Assembly: GCA_013824045.1 (NCBI GenBank)
Contig: PNND01000363.1
Coordinates: 1 to 6,349 of the forward strand
From: Rhodobacter sp.
GTDB lineage: Bacteria; Pseudomonadota; Alphaproteobacteria; Rhodobacterales; Rhodobacteraceae
DNA length: 6,349 nucleotides
Direction of reading: 5' to 3'
The notes under the pieces are model-generated. The model had not been told where the DNA came from, ran no database searches, and was given only the letters and a program-made list of their open reading frames with translations. How positions within the stretch are numbered: the first letter of the stretch is position 1; every line of letters begins with the position of its first letter. The position numbers and the translations under genes are program-made. This document shows, piece after piece, positions 1-5,659 of the stretch.

Positions 1-519
1 TTCGCGCGGGAGGCGCGGGAAGATCAGGCGCGACGGGCCGATGGAGAGGTTGACCATGGCGCAGCCCTCCATCGCCGCAAGGATCATCAGCCGGGCAGAT
101 TTCGCCTCGAGGCTTTGCAGGGTGATGTCGGGCCGCAGGGGATCGGCGGTGCCGGTGCCGTAGAAATGGGTCTGGCCCTTGGGATAGTGCATGTCGCAGC
201 CGAAAGCCGCGATGACGCGGGGGGTCAGCGCGTGCAACGCCCAATAGGCCGCGGTGAAGGCCATGGTTCCACCCGCATAGACGAAGCCGCCAAAGGCGTT
301 CTGGGCGGGAACGAAATCCTCTTGCGTTACCGCCTGTTGGCCGGGGCCGGGCGTGGGGCGGCGGTCTTCGGGATAATCCCAAGGATAGATGTGATGCGTC
401 CAGTCAGGCCGCACGGCATGTGCGTTGTTGATCGCCAGCCGCGCATCGAAGGGCGCGCGCGGCCACTGCGCCGCCTGCATCGCCATCGGCGCGGATCCGA
501 GCATCAGAACGCATGTCAT
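1..519 (-). CDS. Uncharacterised protein, N-terminal 173 residues (runs off left edge)
   Basis: This reading frame is open from an ATG at 519 to the window edge, giving 173 residues with no stop, so the C-terminus is missing. A GGAG Shine-Dalgarno sequence lies 8 nt before the ATG; an in-frame GTG at 528 overlaps that site and is less likely to be the start. I do not recognise the family. The N-terminus (VLMLGSAP, residues 4-11) reads like a Rossmann-type first strand and glycine turn. It is followed by AINNA (29-33), a tyrosine/tryptophan-rich stretch (37-50), GGTMAFTAAYWAL (83-95), then AAFGCDM (104-110) and THFYGTG (117-123). The order 'GSxP, then INN, then TMA-helix, then GxDM' resembles MAF/DUF115 and GT42 sialyltransferase-like folds, but this is only pattern similarity. 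It lies 69 bp downstream of erpA on the same strand and may be co-transcribed with it. Coding reality is well supported; function is unknown. Confidence 0.75.
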   Translation of the reverse strand, partial: MTCVLMLGSAPMAMQAAQWPRAPFDARLAINNAHAVRPDWTHHIYPWDYPEDRRPTPGPGQQAVTQEDFVPAQNAFGGFVYAGGTMAFTAAYWALHALTPRVIAAFGCDMHYPKGQTHFYGTGTADPLRPDITLQSLEAKSARLMILAAMEGCAMVNLSIGPSRLIFPRLPRE

Positions 520-542
520 TGAAATCACTCCGCCTGTCTTGA

Positions 543-561
543 GGCAGCAGATAGCGCTGCC
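543..561 (-). other. Small hairpin between erpA and the downstream gene
   Basis: GGCAGC and GCTGCC form a perfect 6-bp stem around a 7-nt loop in the 69 bp spacer between the erpA stop and the next start. No T-run follows on the minus strand, so it is not a standard intrinsic terminator. It could be a weak attenuator or an mRNA-processing element, or chance in GC-rich DNA. Confidence 0.3.
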
Positions 562-588
562 GTCCCGCTTGGCGAGAGGATTTTGTCC

Positions 589-921
589 TTACATCGAAAA
601 GGAGGTGCCGCAGCCGCAAGAGGATGAGGCGTTGGGGTTTTCGATCACGAAACGCGCGCCGATGAGTTCCTCGGTATAGTCGATCACCGCATTGGCGAGG
701 AAGGGCAGGGACACGGAATCGACCAGCACCTTTGCCCCGTCCTGTTCAAGGATCAGGTCATCGGTCGCGGGATCATCCAGCTTGATGTCATATTGAAAAC
801 CAGAACAGCCGCCGCCTTCGACCGAGACGCGCAGCGCCTTTGCCTCACCCGTCGCCTCGCAAATCTCGCGCAGCCGGGTGAAGGCGCGGTCGGTCACTTT
901 CGGGGGAAGGGTCAGGTCCAT
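589..921 (-). CDS. erpA: A-type iron-sulfur cluster carrier/insertion protein ErpA
   Basis: ErpA binds a Fe-S cluster through three conserved cysteines and delivers it to apo-proteins in the cytoplasm. The 110-residue product has the complete signature: GGGCSGFQY (residues 36-44, Cys39), VDxxSLPFL (67-75), IDYTEELIGARF (80-91) and the C-terminal NPNASSSCGCGTSFS (95-109, Cys102 and Cys104). The DYTExLxGxRF and CGCGxSFS blocks match ErpA better than IscA or SufA. Length is normal for the family. I chose the ATG at 921 because MDLTLPP leads straight into the conserved fold; the longer frame from 954 adds 11 residues unlike the family and runs into the predicted promoter. A GGA lies 7 nt before this ATG. 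The gene is divergent from the dGTPase-like gene, and an uncharacterised gene follows on the same strand. Family assignment is firm; the ErpA subtype is slightly less so. Confidence 0.93.
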   Translation of the reverse strand: MDLTLPPKVTDRAFTRLREICEATGEAKALRVSVEGGGCSGFQYDIKLDDPATDDLILEQDGAKVLVDSVSLPFLANAVIDYTEELIGARFVIENPNASSSCGCGTSFSM

Positions 922-953
922 GATGGAATCCGGTTTCCTTGTGGGGTCAGGCA

Positions 954-982
954 CATATAGGATGCCGCATAAGGATCAACAA
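954..982 (-). promoter_or_regulatory. Predicted sigma70-type promoter of erpA
   Basis: On the minus strand, TTGTTG (977-982) is followed by exactly 17 nt and then TATATG (954-959). This is a reasonable -35/-10 pair that would start transcription near 947, leaving about 26 nt before the erpA ATG. The same ATATA core also reads as TATAGG on the plus strand (956-961), so the divergent dGTPase-like gene may use an overlapping -10, but I see no good plus-strand -35. Prediction from consensus only. Confidence 0.4.
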
Positions 983-998
983 GAACAGGCAAAACCGC

Positions 999-2174
999 GT
1001 GACCCTTGCCCCCTATGCCTGCCAGCCCGATCAATCGCGCGGGCGTCTCTATCCGGAACGCATGTCGTCCTTCCGGTCGCCCTTTCAGCGCGACCGGGAC
1101 AGGATCATCCATTCCAGCGCCTTTCGGCGGCTGAAGCACAAGACACAGGTCTTTGTGGAACATGAGGGCGATTACTACCGCACGCGCCTGACCCATTCGA
1201 TCGAGGTGGCGCAGGTGGCGCGCACGATTTCCGGCGTGCTGGGGCTGAACACCGATCTGGCCGAGGCCATAGCTTTGGCGCATGACCTTGGGCATACGCC
1301 ATTCGGCCATACGGGCGAGGATGCGCTGGGGCTGCTGATGGAGCCCTATGGCGGGTTTGACCATAATGCGCAGGCGCTGCGGATCGTGACGCGGCTGGAG
1401 CGGCATTATGCGGATTTCGACGGGCTGAACCTGACATGGGAAGCGCTGGAAGGGATTGCCAAGCATAACGGCCCCTTCCGTGGCCCGAATGCCGACAAGA
1501 AGCATGACGGGCCGCTGCCCTATGCTCTGGCCGAGGTGAATGCGGCATGGGATCTGGAACTGCACACCCATGCCAGCGCCGAGGCGCAGGTGGCGGCGAT
1601 TGCGGATGACGTGGCCTATAGCCACCACGATCTGCATGACGGGTTGCGGTCGGGGCTGTTCACCGAAGATGACCTGATGGAACTGCCCGTGACGGGGCCC
1701 GCCTTTGAAGAGGTGGACAGGCTTTATCCGGGGCTTGAGAAGATGCGGCGGCGGCATGAGGCGCTGCGGCGTGTCTTTGGCCGGATGGTGGAGGATGTGA
1801 TCGCCGTGGCGCAAAACCGTCTGGCGGCGGCACAGCCGAAATCGGTGGACGACATCCGCCATCTGGGCACGACGGTGATCCGCTTTTCCAAGCCGCTGTA
1901 TCAGGAGTTGAAGGCGATCCGGTCCTTCCTGTTCCACCGCATGTATCGCGCGCCTTCGGTAATGGTGGAACGGGCGCGCGTCACGCGGATGGTGAACGAC
2001 CTGTTCCCGCTTTTCCTGTCGCAACCCGCGCTTCTGCCTGCTGAATGGCGGTCTGATATCGAGGCGGCGCAGGATGAGGTGACCTTGGCGCGGATCGTGG
2101 CGGATTACGTGGCCGGGATGACCGACCGTTTCGCCATTCAGGAACATGCACGGCTGATCGGGGATAAGGCATGA
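999..2174 (+). CDS. dgt: dGTPase-like HD-domain deoxynucleoside triphosphate triphosphohydrolase
   Basis: Family members hydrolyse dGTP or other dNTPs to the deoxynucleoside and triphosphate in the cytoplasm, affecting dNTP pools. The 391-residue product carries the metal-binding HD set: LTHSIEVAQVAR (64-75, His66), ALAHDLGHTPFGH (92-104, His95-Asp96) and IADDVAYSHHD (201-211, Asp203/204). The N-terminal FQRDRDRIIHSSAFRRLKHKTQVF (29-52) is diagnostic of this family. The C-terminal part (about 250-345) matches the HD-associated domain. I chose the GTG at 999, with AGG 9 nt upstream, because it keeps the family-typical APYA...QSRGRLYPE start. An ATG at 939 would add 20 atypical residues across the divergent promoter region, and the ATG at 1062 would cut off the conserved start. 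This is the type usually annotated 'deoxyguanosinetriphosphate triphosphohydrolase-like', so strict dGTP specificity is not assured. Its stop overlaps the next start as ATGA, suggesting translational coupling. Confidence 0.92.
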   Translation: MTLAPYACQPDQSRGRLYPERMSSFRSPFQRDRDRIIHSSAFRRLKHKTQVFVEHEGDYYRTRLTHSIEVAQVARTISGVLGLNTDLAEAIALAHDLGHTPFGHTGEDALGLLMEPYGGFDHNAQALRIVTRLERHYADFDGLNLTWEALEGIAKHNGPFRGPNADKKHDGPLPYALAEVNAAWDLELHTHASAEAQVAAIADDVAYSHHDLHDGLRSGLFTEDDLMELPVTGPAFEEVDRLYPGLEKMRRRHEALRRVFGRMVEDVIAVAQNRLAAAQPKSVDDIRHLGTTVIRFSKPLYQELKAIRSFLFHRMYRAPSVMVERARVTRMVNDLFPLFLSQPALLPAEWRSDIEAAQDEVTLARIVADYVAGMTDRFAIQEHARLIGDKA

Positions 2175-3085
2175 GGTGGATTGGGCTGACCCTTCTGGGG
2201 CTTGTTCTTGCTGCGCCCTTGCGGGCGGAGATTCTGGCCGAGGGGCAGGATCGGCGGGACATCCCCTTTACGGTGATGGACGGCAAGCCGATGCTGCCTG
2301 TCGCCGTGGATGGCCGCGCGGGTGTGATGATGTTCGACATCGGCACGCCGTCGGCTGTGTTCTTCAACCGGGGCGCCGTTGATCTGCCAGAGGGGCAGGA
2401 GGTGGGGCGGGGTTTCGCGGCCTCAGGCCAGGAGATCGTGGTGCAATTGCATCCCGCGCCCGGCTTGACCTTGGCAGGGCAAGGGATGGATCTGCCCGAG
2501 CGGGTGCAGAGCGGCGATTTCGGTTTTGCAGAGGTGGCCTTTGGTGAGGATTTTCTTGGCTTTGTCGGCCTGCCTGCAGTGCAGGATCATGCGGTGCTGC
2601 TGGACTATGGCCAATCCGCGCTGAGCGTGATCCGGGTGGATGAGGCGGGCGTCATAGTCTTGGACGCGCCTGCGGCGACCGATGTTGTCGCGACGCTGGA
2701 TTTTCTGCTGTTTCCCGATGAACTGCCGCTGGCCGTGGCGCGCATCGGCGAGATGCCGGTTCAGGTGAGCTTTGATTCCGGGGATAGCGGCACGCTTTAC
2801 ATCCAGCCCGGCACGCGTGCGCGGATGCTTGCGGCGGGAAGCCTTGCGACCGGCGCGAACGGGCTGTGGGAATTGGCGGGGCTGACGCTGGGCGGGGCGC
2901 TGATGCCGCCCACGCCCGTGACCGTGATCGAGGCCGGGGGCGAGGATGACAAGCGCGGCGCGGGCCAACCTGATGAGCTGCGTCTGGGCGCGGCCTTTTT
3001 CGCTGCCCAACCCACCCTGTGGAATTTCCCGGCGCGGCGGATGCTGATCCTGCGGCCCGGTGCGGCGATGCTGCAGGCGGAGTAG
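2171..3085 (+). CDS. Predicted exported retropepsin-like aspartic protease-fold protein
   Basis: This 304-residue protein begins with a clear Sec signal peptide: MR, a hydrophobic core to about residue 15, and a likely cut after LRA at 19. It should therefore act in the periplasm. Two similar halves are visible. The first has PVAVDGRAGVMMFDIGTPS (43-61), then LGFVGLP (129-135) and VLLDYGQSALSVI (142-154). The second has PLAVARIGEMPVQVSFDSGDS (186-206), then LRLGAAFF (270-277) and LWNFPARRMLIL (283-294). Each half follows the retropepsin-like order of a short strand, D-x-G, a glycine turn and a closing strand. Candidate catalytic aspartates are Asp56, in DIGT rather than the usual DTG, and Asp202, in a standard DSG. 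The fold is a motif-based inference; activity is uncertain because of the altered first motif. The start overlaps the upstream stop by 4 bp and has GGGGA 6 nt before it. dsbB converges only 8 bp beyond the stop. Confidence 0.8.
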   Translation: MRWIGLTLLGLVLAAPLRAEILAEGQDRRDIPFTVMDGKPMLPVAVDGRAGVMMFDIGTPSAVFFNRGAVDLPEGQEVGRGFAASGQEIVVQLHPAPGLTLAGQGMDLPERVQSGDFGFAEVAFGEDFLGFVGLPAVQDHAVLLDYGQSALSVIRVDEAGVIVLDAPAATDVVATLDFLLFPDELPLAVARIGEMPVQVSFDSGDSGTLYIQPGTRARMLAAGSLATGANGLWELAGLTLGGALMPPTPVTVIEAGGEDDKRGAGQPDELRLGAAFFAAQPTLWNFPARRMLILRPGAAMLQAE

Positions 3086-3093
3086 GCGGCCGA

Positions 3094-3579
3094 TCAGACT
3101 GAGCGGCGATAGGCCGCGATCCAGATCATCGCCAGCAGGGCCGACAGGATCACGTTCCACCCGGCCATGGAGATGCCGAACATCTGCCAGGCGATGGCAT
3201 CGCAGCGCACCACCGCGCCCACGGCGACATCGGGGTTCAAGAGATCGTCGGTGGAAATCCCGCTGATTGACCCTGCCGTGCAGGAGGCCAGCCCCTCCCA
3301 CCATTTTTGCTCCACCCCCACATGAAAGACGCCGATCCCGGCACTGGCCAGTGCTGCCAGCGACCCGAGAAGCGGGAGGATGCGCCCGAGGGCGCCGCGC
3401 GTCAGGATCAGTGCGAGCACCCCGATCCCTACCGCCACCGCATGGGGCCAGCGCTGCCAGATGCAGAGCTGGCAAGGGGCGAGGCCGCCGAGATACTGAA
3501 AGGCAAGGGCCGCCGCCAGCACGGCGGCAGACCCGCCCGCCGCAAGAAGAATGGCAATGCGGCGGCGGTCGGTGGTCAT
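3094..3579 (-). CDS. dsbB: Disulfide bond formation protein B (DsbB-family quinone reductase)
   Basis: DsbB reoxidises the periplasmic thiol oxidase DsbA and passes the electrons to membrane quinone. The 161-residue product has four predicted membrane helices (about 8-28, 43-60, 66-86 and 139-157). The first periplasmic loop carries the redox pair in PCQLCIWQRWPH (35-46, Cys36 and Cys39). The second loop carries the other pair, SCTAG (99-103, Cys100) and VVRCDAIAWQMFGISMAGWN (123-142, Cys126). The CQLC, RCD and GxSMAGWN blocks are diagnostic of DsbB-type proteins. I chose the ATG at 3579 because AGGAG lies 8 nt upstream; a GTG at 3588 in the same frame overlaps that ribosome binding site. The gene stands alone, convergent with the protease-like gene and divergent from ypfJ. 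No dsbA is present in the window. Confidence 0.93.
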   Translation of the reverse strand: MTTDRRRIAILLAAGGSAAVLAAALAFQYLGGLAPCQLCIWQRWPHAVAVGIGVLALILTRGALGRILPLLGSLAALASAGIGVFHVGVEQKWWEGLASCTAGSISGISTDDLLNPDVAVGAVVRCDAIAWQMFGISMAGWNVILSALLAMIWIAAYRRSV

Positions 3580-3664
3580 TGGCAGCACTCCTGAAGTCCG
3601 GACGCAGCATGACCATCACGCCGGGGAAGGCAAGCCGCGCTTACGGGATCGTGAAGCCGGGCCG

Positions 3665-3678
3665 GGCGATGCATCGCC
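3665..3678. promoter_or_regulatory. 14-bp perfect palindrome in the dsbB/ypfJ divergent region
   Basis: GGCGATG and CATCGCC form a 14-bp perfect inverted repeat with no spacer; two further pairs match on each side after one mismatch. It sits 86 bp upstream of dsbB and 84 bp upstream of ypfJ, nearly midway, where an operator for a dimeric regulator could act on either gene. No known operator is recognised and no protein is assigned. Confidence 0.3.
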
Positions 3679-3762
3679 GGGGGCGGTGGGTCGGCCAGTT
3701 TGCGCTTTGGTCGCGGGTGGATCGGATGTTAAGCAGATTGAACACACAGGCGGGGATCGATC

Positions 3763-4623
3763 ATGGAATGGCGCGGACGCCGGGGCAGCCGGAACATCGA
3801 GGACCGCCGGACCGCAGGCGGCGGCGGTGGTGGTGGCGGACGCGGGGCCGGGATCGGCGGTGCGGGCGTGATTGTCGTTCTGCTGCTGGGCTGGTTCTTG
3901 GGGGTCGACGTGACGCCGCTTTTGCAGGGCGATCCGGGGGGGGGCAGCGACGCCCCCACCGAATTGACCGCCGAGGACAGGGCGATGGGCGAGTTTGTCT
4001 CTGTCACGCTGGCAGATACCGAGGAGATATGGGCCGCGCTGTTCCGCGAGCAGGTGGGCCGCACCTATCGCCCCGCCACGCTGGTGCTGTTCAAGGGCTA
4101 TACTCAATCGGGCTGTGGTGGCGCGTCCGAGGCGACGGGGCCTTTTTACTGCCCCACGGATCGCAAGGTCTATCTTGATACCGGTTTCTTCACGGTGCTG
4201 GAGGAGCGGATGGGGGCAGGGGGCGATTTCGCTGCGGCCTATGTGGTGGCGCATGAGATCGGCCATCATGTGCAGAACGAGTTGGGGATTCTGGAACAGA
4301 CCACCCGCCTGCGCCAGCAGGTCAGTCAGGTGGAAGGCAATGAGATCTCGGTCCGGGTGGAATTGATGGCCGATTGTCTGGCTGGCATCTGGGCGCGCGA
4401 GGCAGATGCGCGGTTCGGGTCGATCGAGCGTGGCGATATCGAAGAGGCGATGAACGCCGCCGCCCAGATCGGCGACGACACCCTGCAGCGCGAAGCCGGG
4501 CGGCGGCCCGTGCCCGACAGCTTTACCCATGGCACGAGCGCACAGAGAATGCGCTGGTTCGAGACCGGGCTGAGCACGGGCGAAATCGAATCTTGTGACA
4601 CGTTCCGCAGTGCGCAACTCTGA
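3763..4623 (+). CDS. ypfJ: YpfJ-type neutral zinc metallopeptidase (membrane-anchored)
   Basis: The 286-residue product matches the YpfJ/Zn_peptidase family in length and order. It begins MEWRGRRGSRNIEDRR (1-16), the family's characteristic short cytoplasmic start. A glycine-rich linker follows (19-30), then one membrane helix (about 33-47), so the catalytic part should face the periplasm. In that domain, GCGG (117-120) and FYCPTDRKVYLDTGFF (128-143) precede the zinc-binding AHEIGHHVQ (163-171: His164, Glu165, His168). VRVELMADCLAGIWA (198-212) probably supplies the third ligand (Glu200). SFTHGTSAQRMRWF (253-266) closes the domain. The ribosome binding site GGGGA lies 6 nt before the ATG. Known family members are poorly characterised and their substrates unclear. 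A run of nine G residues (3936-3944) just after the membrane helix is notable. It is divergent from dsbB and followed by a tRNA gene. Confidence 0.92.
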   Translation: MEWRGRRGSRNIEDRRTAGGGGGGGGRGAGIGGAGVIVVLLLGWFLGVDVTPLLQGDPGGGSDAPTELTAEDRAMGEFVSVTLADTEEIWAALFREQVGRTYRPATLVLFKGYTQSGCGGASEATGPFYCPTDRKVYLDTGFFTVLEERMGAGGDFAAAYVVAHEIGHHVQNELGILEQTTRLRQQVSQVEGNEISVRVELMADCLAGIWAREADARFGSIERGDIEEAMNAAAQIGDDTLQREAGRRPVPDSFTHGTSAQRMRWFETGLSTGEIESCDTFRSAQL

Positions 4624-4635
4624 TCGCGGCTGCCG

Positions 4636-4664
4636 TTGACGTGGACGCAGACAGCGGCTAGACC
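4636..4664 (+). promoter_or_regulatory. Predicted sigma70-type promoter of tRNA-Leu
   Basis: TTGACG (4636-4641) is followed by a 17-nt spacer and TAGACC (4659-4664). The -35 matches consensus at five of six positions and the spacing is ideal; the -10 is weaker. Transcription would begin near 4671, only about 5 nt before the mature tRNA 5' end. The promoter starts 12 bp after the ypfJ stop, so the tRNA is probably transcribed independently. Confidence 0.6.
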
Positions 4665-4675
4665 GCGCAAAGGTG

Positions 4676-4759
4676 GCCCGAGTGGCGGAATGGTAGACGC
4701 AGCGGATTCAAAATCCGCCATCGCAAGATATGTCGGTTCGAGTCCGACCTCGGGCACCA
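4676..4759 (+). tRNA. tRNA-Leu (anticodon CAA)
   Basis: The 7-bp acceptor stem GCCCGAG (4676-4682) pairs with CTCGGGC (4749-4755), followed by discriminator A and an encoded CCA (4757-4759). The anticodon arm is GCGGA-TTCAAAA-TCCGC, placing CAA at 4709-4711, which reads the UUG leucine codon. The T arm is GTCGG-TTCGAGT-CCGAC. The 13-nt extra arm between the anticodon and T stems fits a class II tRNA such as leucine. All four arms form without mismatches that would suggest a pseudogene. Confidence 0.97.
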
Positions 4760-4876
4760 CCCTTACCCTGAACTAGTAGCTTGGCACGCGGCGGATCGGT
4801 CGCCCTTGCGGTGCTCCGTGCGCCGGAAGGTTCGGGGCGATGTTGGTTTGCGGCAGAGGCTACAGGACGGATCGCG

Positions 4877-5482
4877 TCAGTGCGGATCGATTGTCCCCCG
4901 CGCCGCGCGCCAGGCTGCCCAGTCTTCAGGAGTGTCTAGGTCGGTTGTGGCGTGGTGGTCGGGCAGCGGGATCAGCCGCAGCCGGGCTCGGTGTCGCACA
5001 AGGACGGCCCGCGCCCCTTCATCGCCTTTCAGCGTCATCAGATCATCGCGCAGATCGGGCGGAAAGCAGACTGGGTGGCCCGGAGTGCCATCCGCCGCCG
5101 CGCCGCGCAGGATCGCCTCGGGTTCCTGCGCCCAGGCATCGCGCAGCGTGATGAGGTCCTGCGCGGTGATCTCCGGCAGGTCGGCCAGCAGCAGCATCAC
5201 CCCCGCGGTCGGCGGCAGGCTGGCTAGCCCCGCCGTCAGGCTGGCGGCCATGCCCTGTGCCGGGTCCGTCACGGTGATCTTTTGGGCGGGAAGGGCCGCG
5301 ATGGCCGCCGCCCGATCCGGGCGGTCCGGTGGCAGGGCGACAGTGACCGGCAGGCCGGTCTGCAGGGCGGCCTGCAGAATGCGGGCAAGCTGAGGCTGGC
5401 CATCTACCTGCTCCAAGAGCTTGTCACCCCCCCGCATGCGGGAGGCGGAACCGGCGGCGAGGATCAGGATATGCATTATCAT
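4877..5482 (-). CDS. MobA/MocA-like nucleotidyltransferase (molybdenum cofactor cytidylyltransferase type)
   Basis: Members of this branch transfer a nucleotide, usually CMP from CTP (MocA), to molybdopterin in the cytoplasm for xanthine dehydrogenase-type enzymes. The 201-residue product has the family's nucleotide-binding start LILAAGSASRMRGGDKLLE (6-24). It also has the metal-site block LLLADLPEI (97-105, Asp101), GTPGHPVCFPP (132-142), LKGDEGARAVL (151-161) and a closing DLDTPEDW (181-188). GHP plus GDxGAR separates this group from the GMP-transferring MobA. The start is the ATG at 5482, with AAGGG 7 nt before it; the frame extends further upstream into an unrelated hairpin-rich spacer. 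No molybdenum enzyme or molybdopterin gene lies nearby, so the actual substrate (MPT, or another sugar-phosphate type acceptor) is inferred from family only. It is convergent with the tRNA gene, leaving 117 bp without a recognisable gene between them. Confidence 0.85.
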   Translation of the reverse strand: MIMHILILAAGSASRMRGGDKLLEQVDGQPQLARILQAALQTGLPVTVALPPDRPDRAAAIAALPAQKITVTDPAQGMAASLTAGLASLPPTAGVMLLLADLPEITAQDLITLRDAWAQEPEAILRGAAADGTPGHPVCFPPDLRDDLMTLKGDEGARAVLVRHRARLRLIPLPDHHATTDLDTPEDWAAWRAARGTIDPH

Positions 5483-5520
5483 CGCCAGACCCTTCCAAGC
5501 GCCGCGCGGGGCGTCAAGCT

Positions 5521-5560
5521 CTGATCTGGCGGTGATCAGGCGGAGCGGGCATACGCCCGC
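5521..5560. other. Two adjacent inverted repeats upstream of the MocA-like gene
   Basis: CTGATC and GATCAG (5521-5539) form a 6-bp stem with a 7-nt loop. Immediately beyond, GCGGGC and GCCCGC (5545-5560) form a 6-bp stem with loop ATAC. On the plus strand the second hairpin is followed by ATTCCTTTT, as in an intrinsic terminator, yet no plus-strand gene ends here. On the minus strand the pair lies 39-78 nt upstream of the MocA-like start, within its likely promoter or leader. Confidence 0.4.
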
Positions 5561-5605
5561 ATTCCTTTTGCCTCGCATACGCGCTTGCGCGCTTCGGCTC
5601 AGAGG

Positions 5606-5653
5606 TGGGGGCGCTTCGCCCCCCACACCCCCCGAGGATATTTGAGCAGAGAA
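5606..5653. repeat. Probable Rhodobacteraceae-type extragenic element: GC hairpin plus CCGAGGATATTT block
   Basis: A perfect 7-bp stem, GGGGGCG/CGCCCCC with loop CTT (5607-5623), is followed by a C-run and CCGAGGATATTTGAGCAGAG. From general familiarity, very similar hairpin-plus-ATATTT blocks recur between genes in Rhodobacteraceae genomes. Only one copy occurs in this window, so its repeat nature is recalled rather than shown here. Confidence 0.45.
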
Positions 5654-5659
5654 GAGGGG

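Noticed and set aside
912..2147. Long minus-strand open frame (411 codons) opposite the dGTPase-like gene
   Set aside because: It mirrors a firmly identified gene codon for codon, has Arg/Pro/His-rich composition typical of antisense shadows in high-GC DNA, and shows no family motif.
3086..3117. Inverted repeat GCGGCC/GGCCGC near the convergent ends of the protease-like gene and dsbB
   Set aside because: The loop is 20 nt, there is no T-run on either strand, and most of it lies within dsbB coding sequence; not a credible terminator.
2423..3619. Long minus-strand open frame spanning the protease-like gene and dsbB
   Set aside because: It runs antisense to one real gene and out of frame through another, with low-complexity Arg/Gly/His composition and no recognisable domain.
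3609..3762. Possible small plus-strand gene in the dsbB-ypfJ spacer (ATG at 3609, reading into ypfJ out of frame)
   Set aside because: No convincing ribosome binding site, Arg-rich composition, and the frame continues as a shadow of ypfJ.
4760..4876. 117 bp between tRNA-Leu and the MocA-like gene
   Set aside because: No gene, RNA or clean terminator seen; a GCACG/CGTGC pairing (about 4784-4821) has too long a loop.
5489..5517. TTGACG (minus strand, 5512-5517) as the -35 of the MocA-like gene
   Set aside because: At 17 nt spacing the -10 would be AAGGGT, which coincides with the ribosome binding site and would give a leaderless message.
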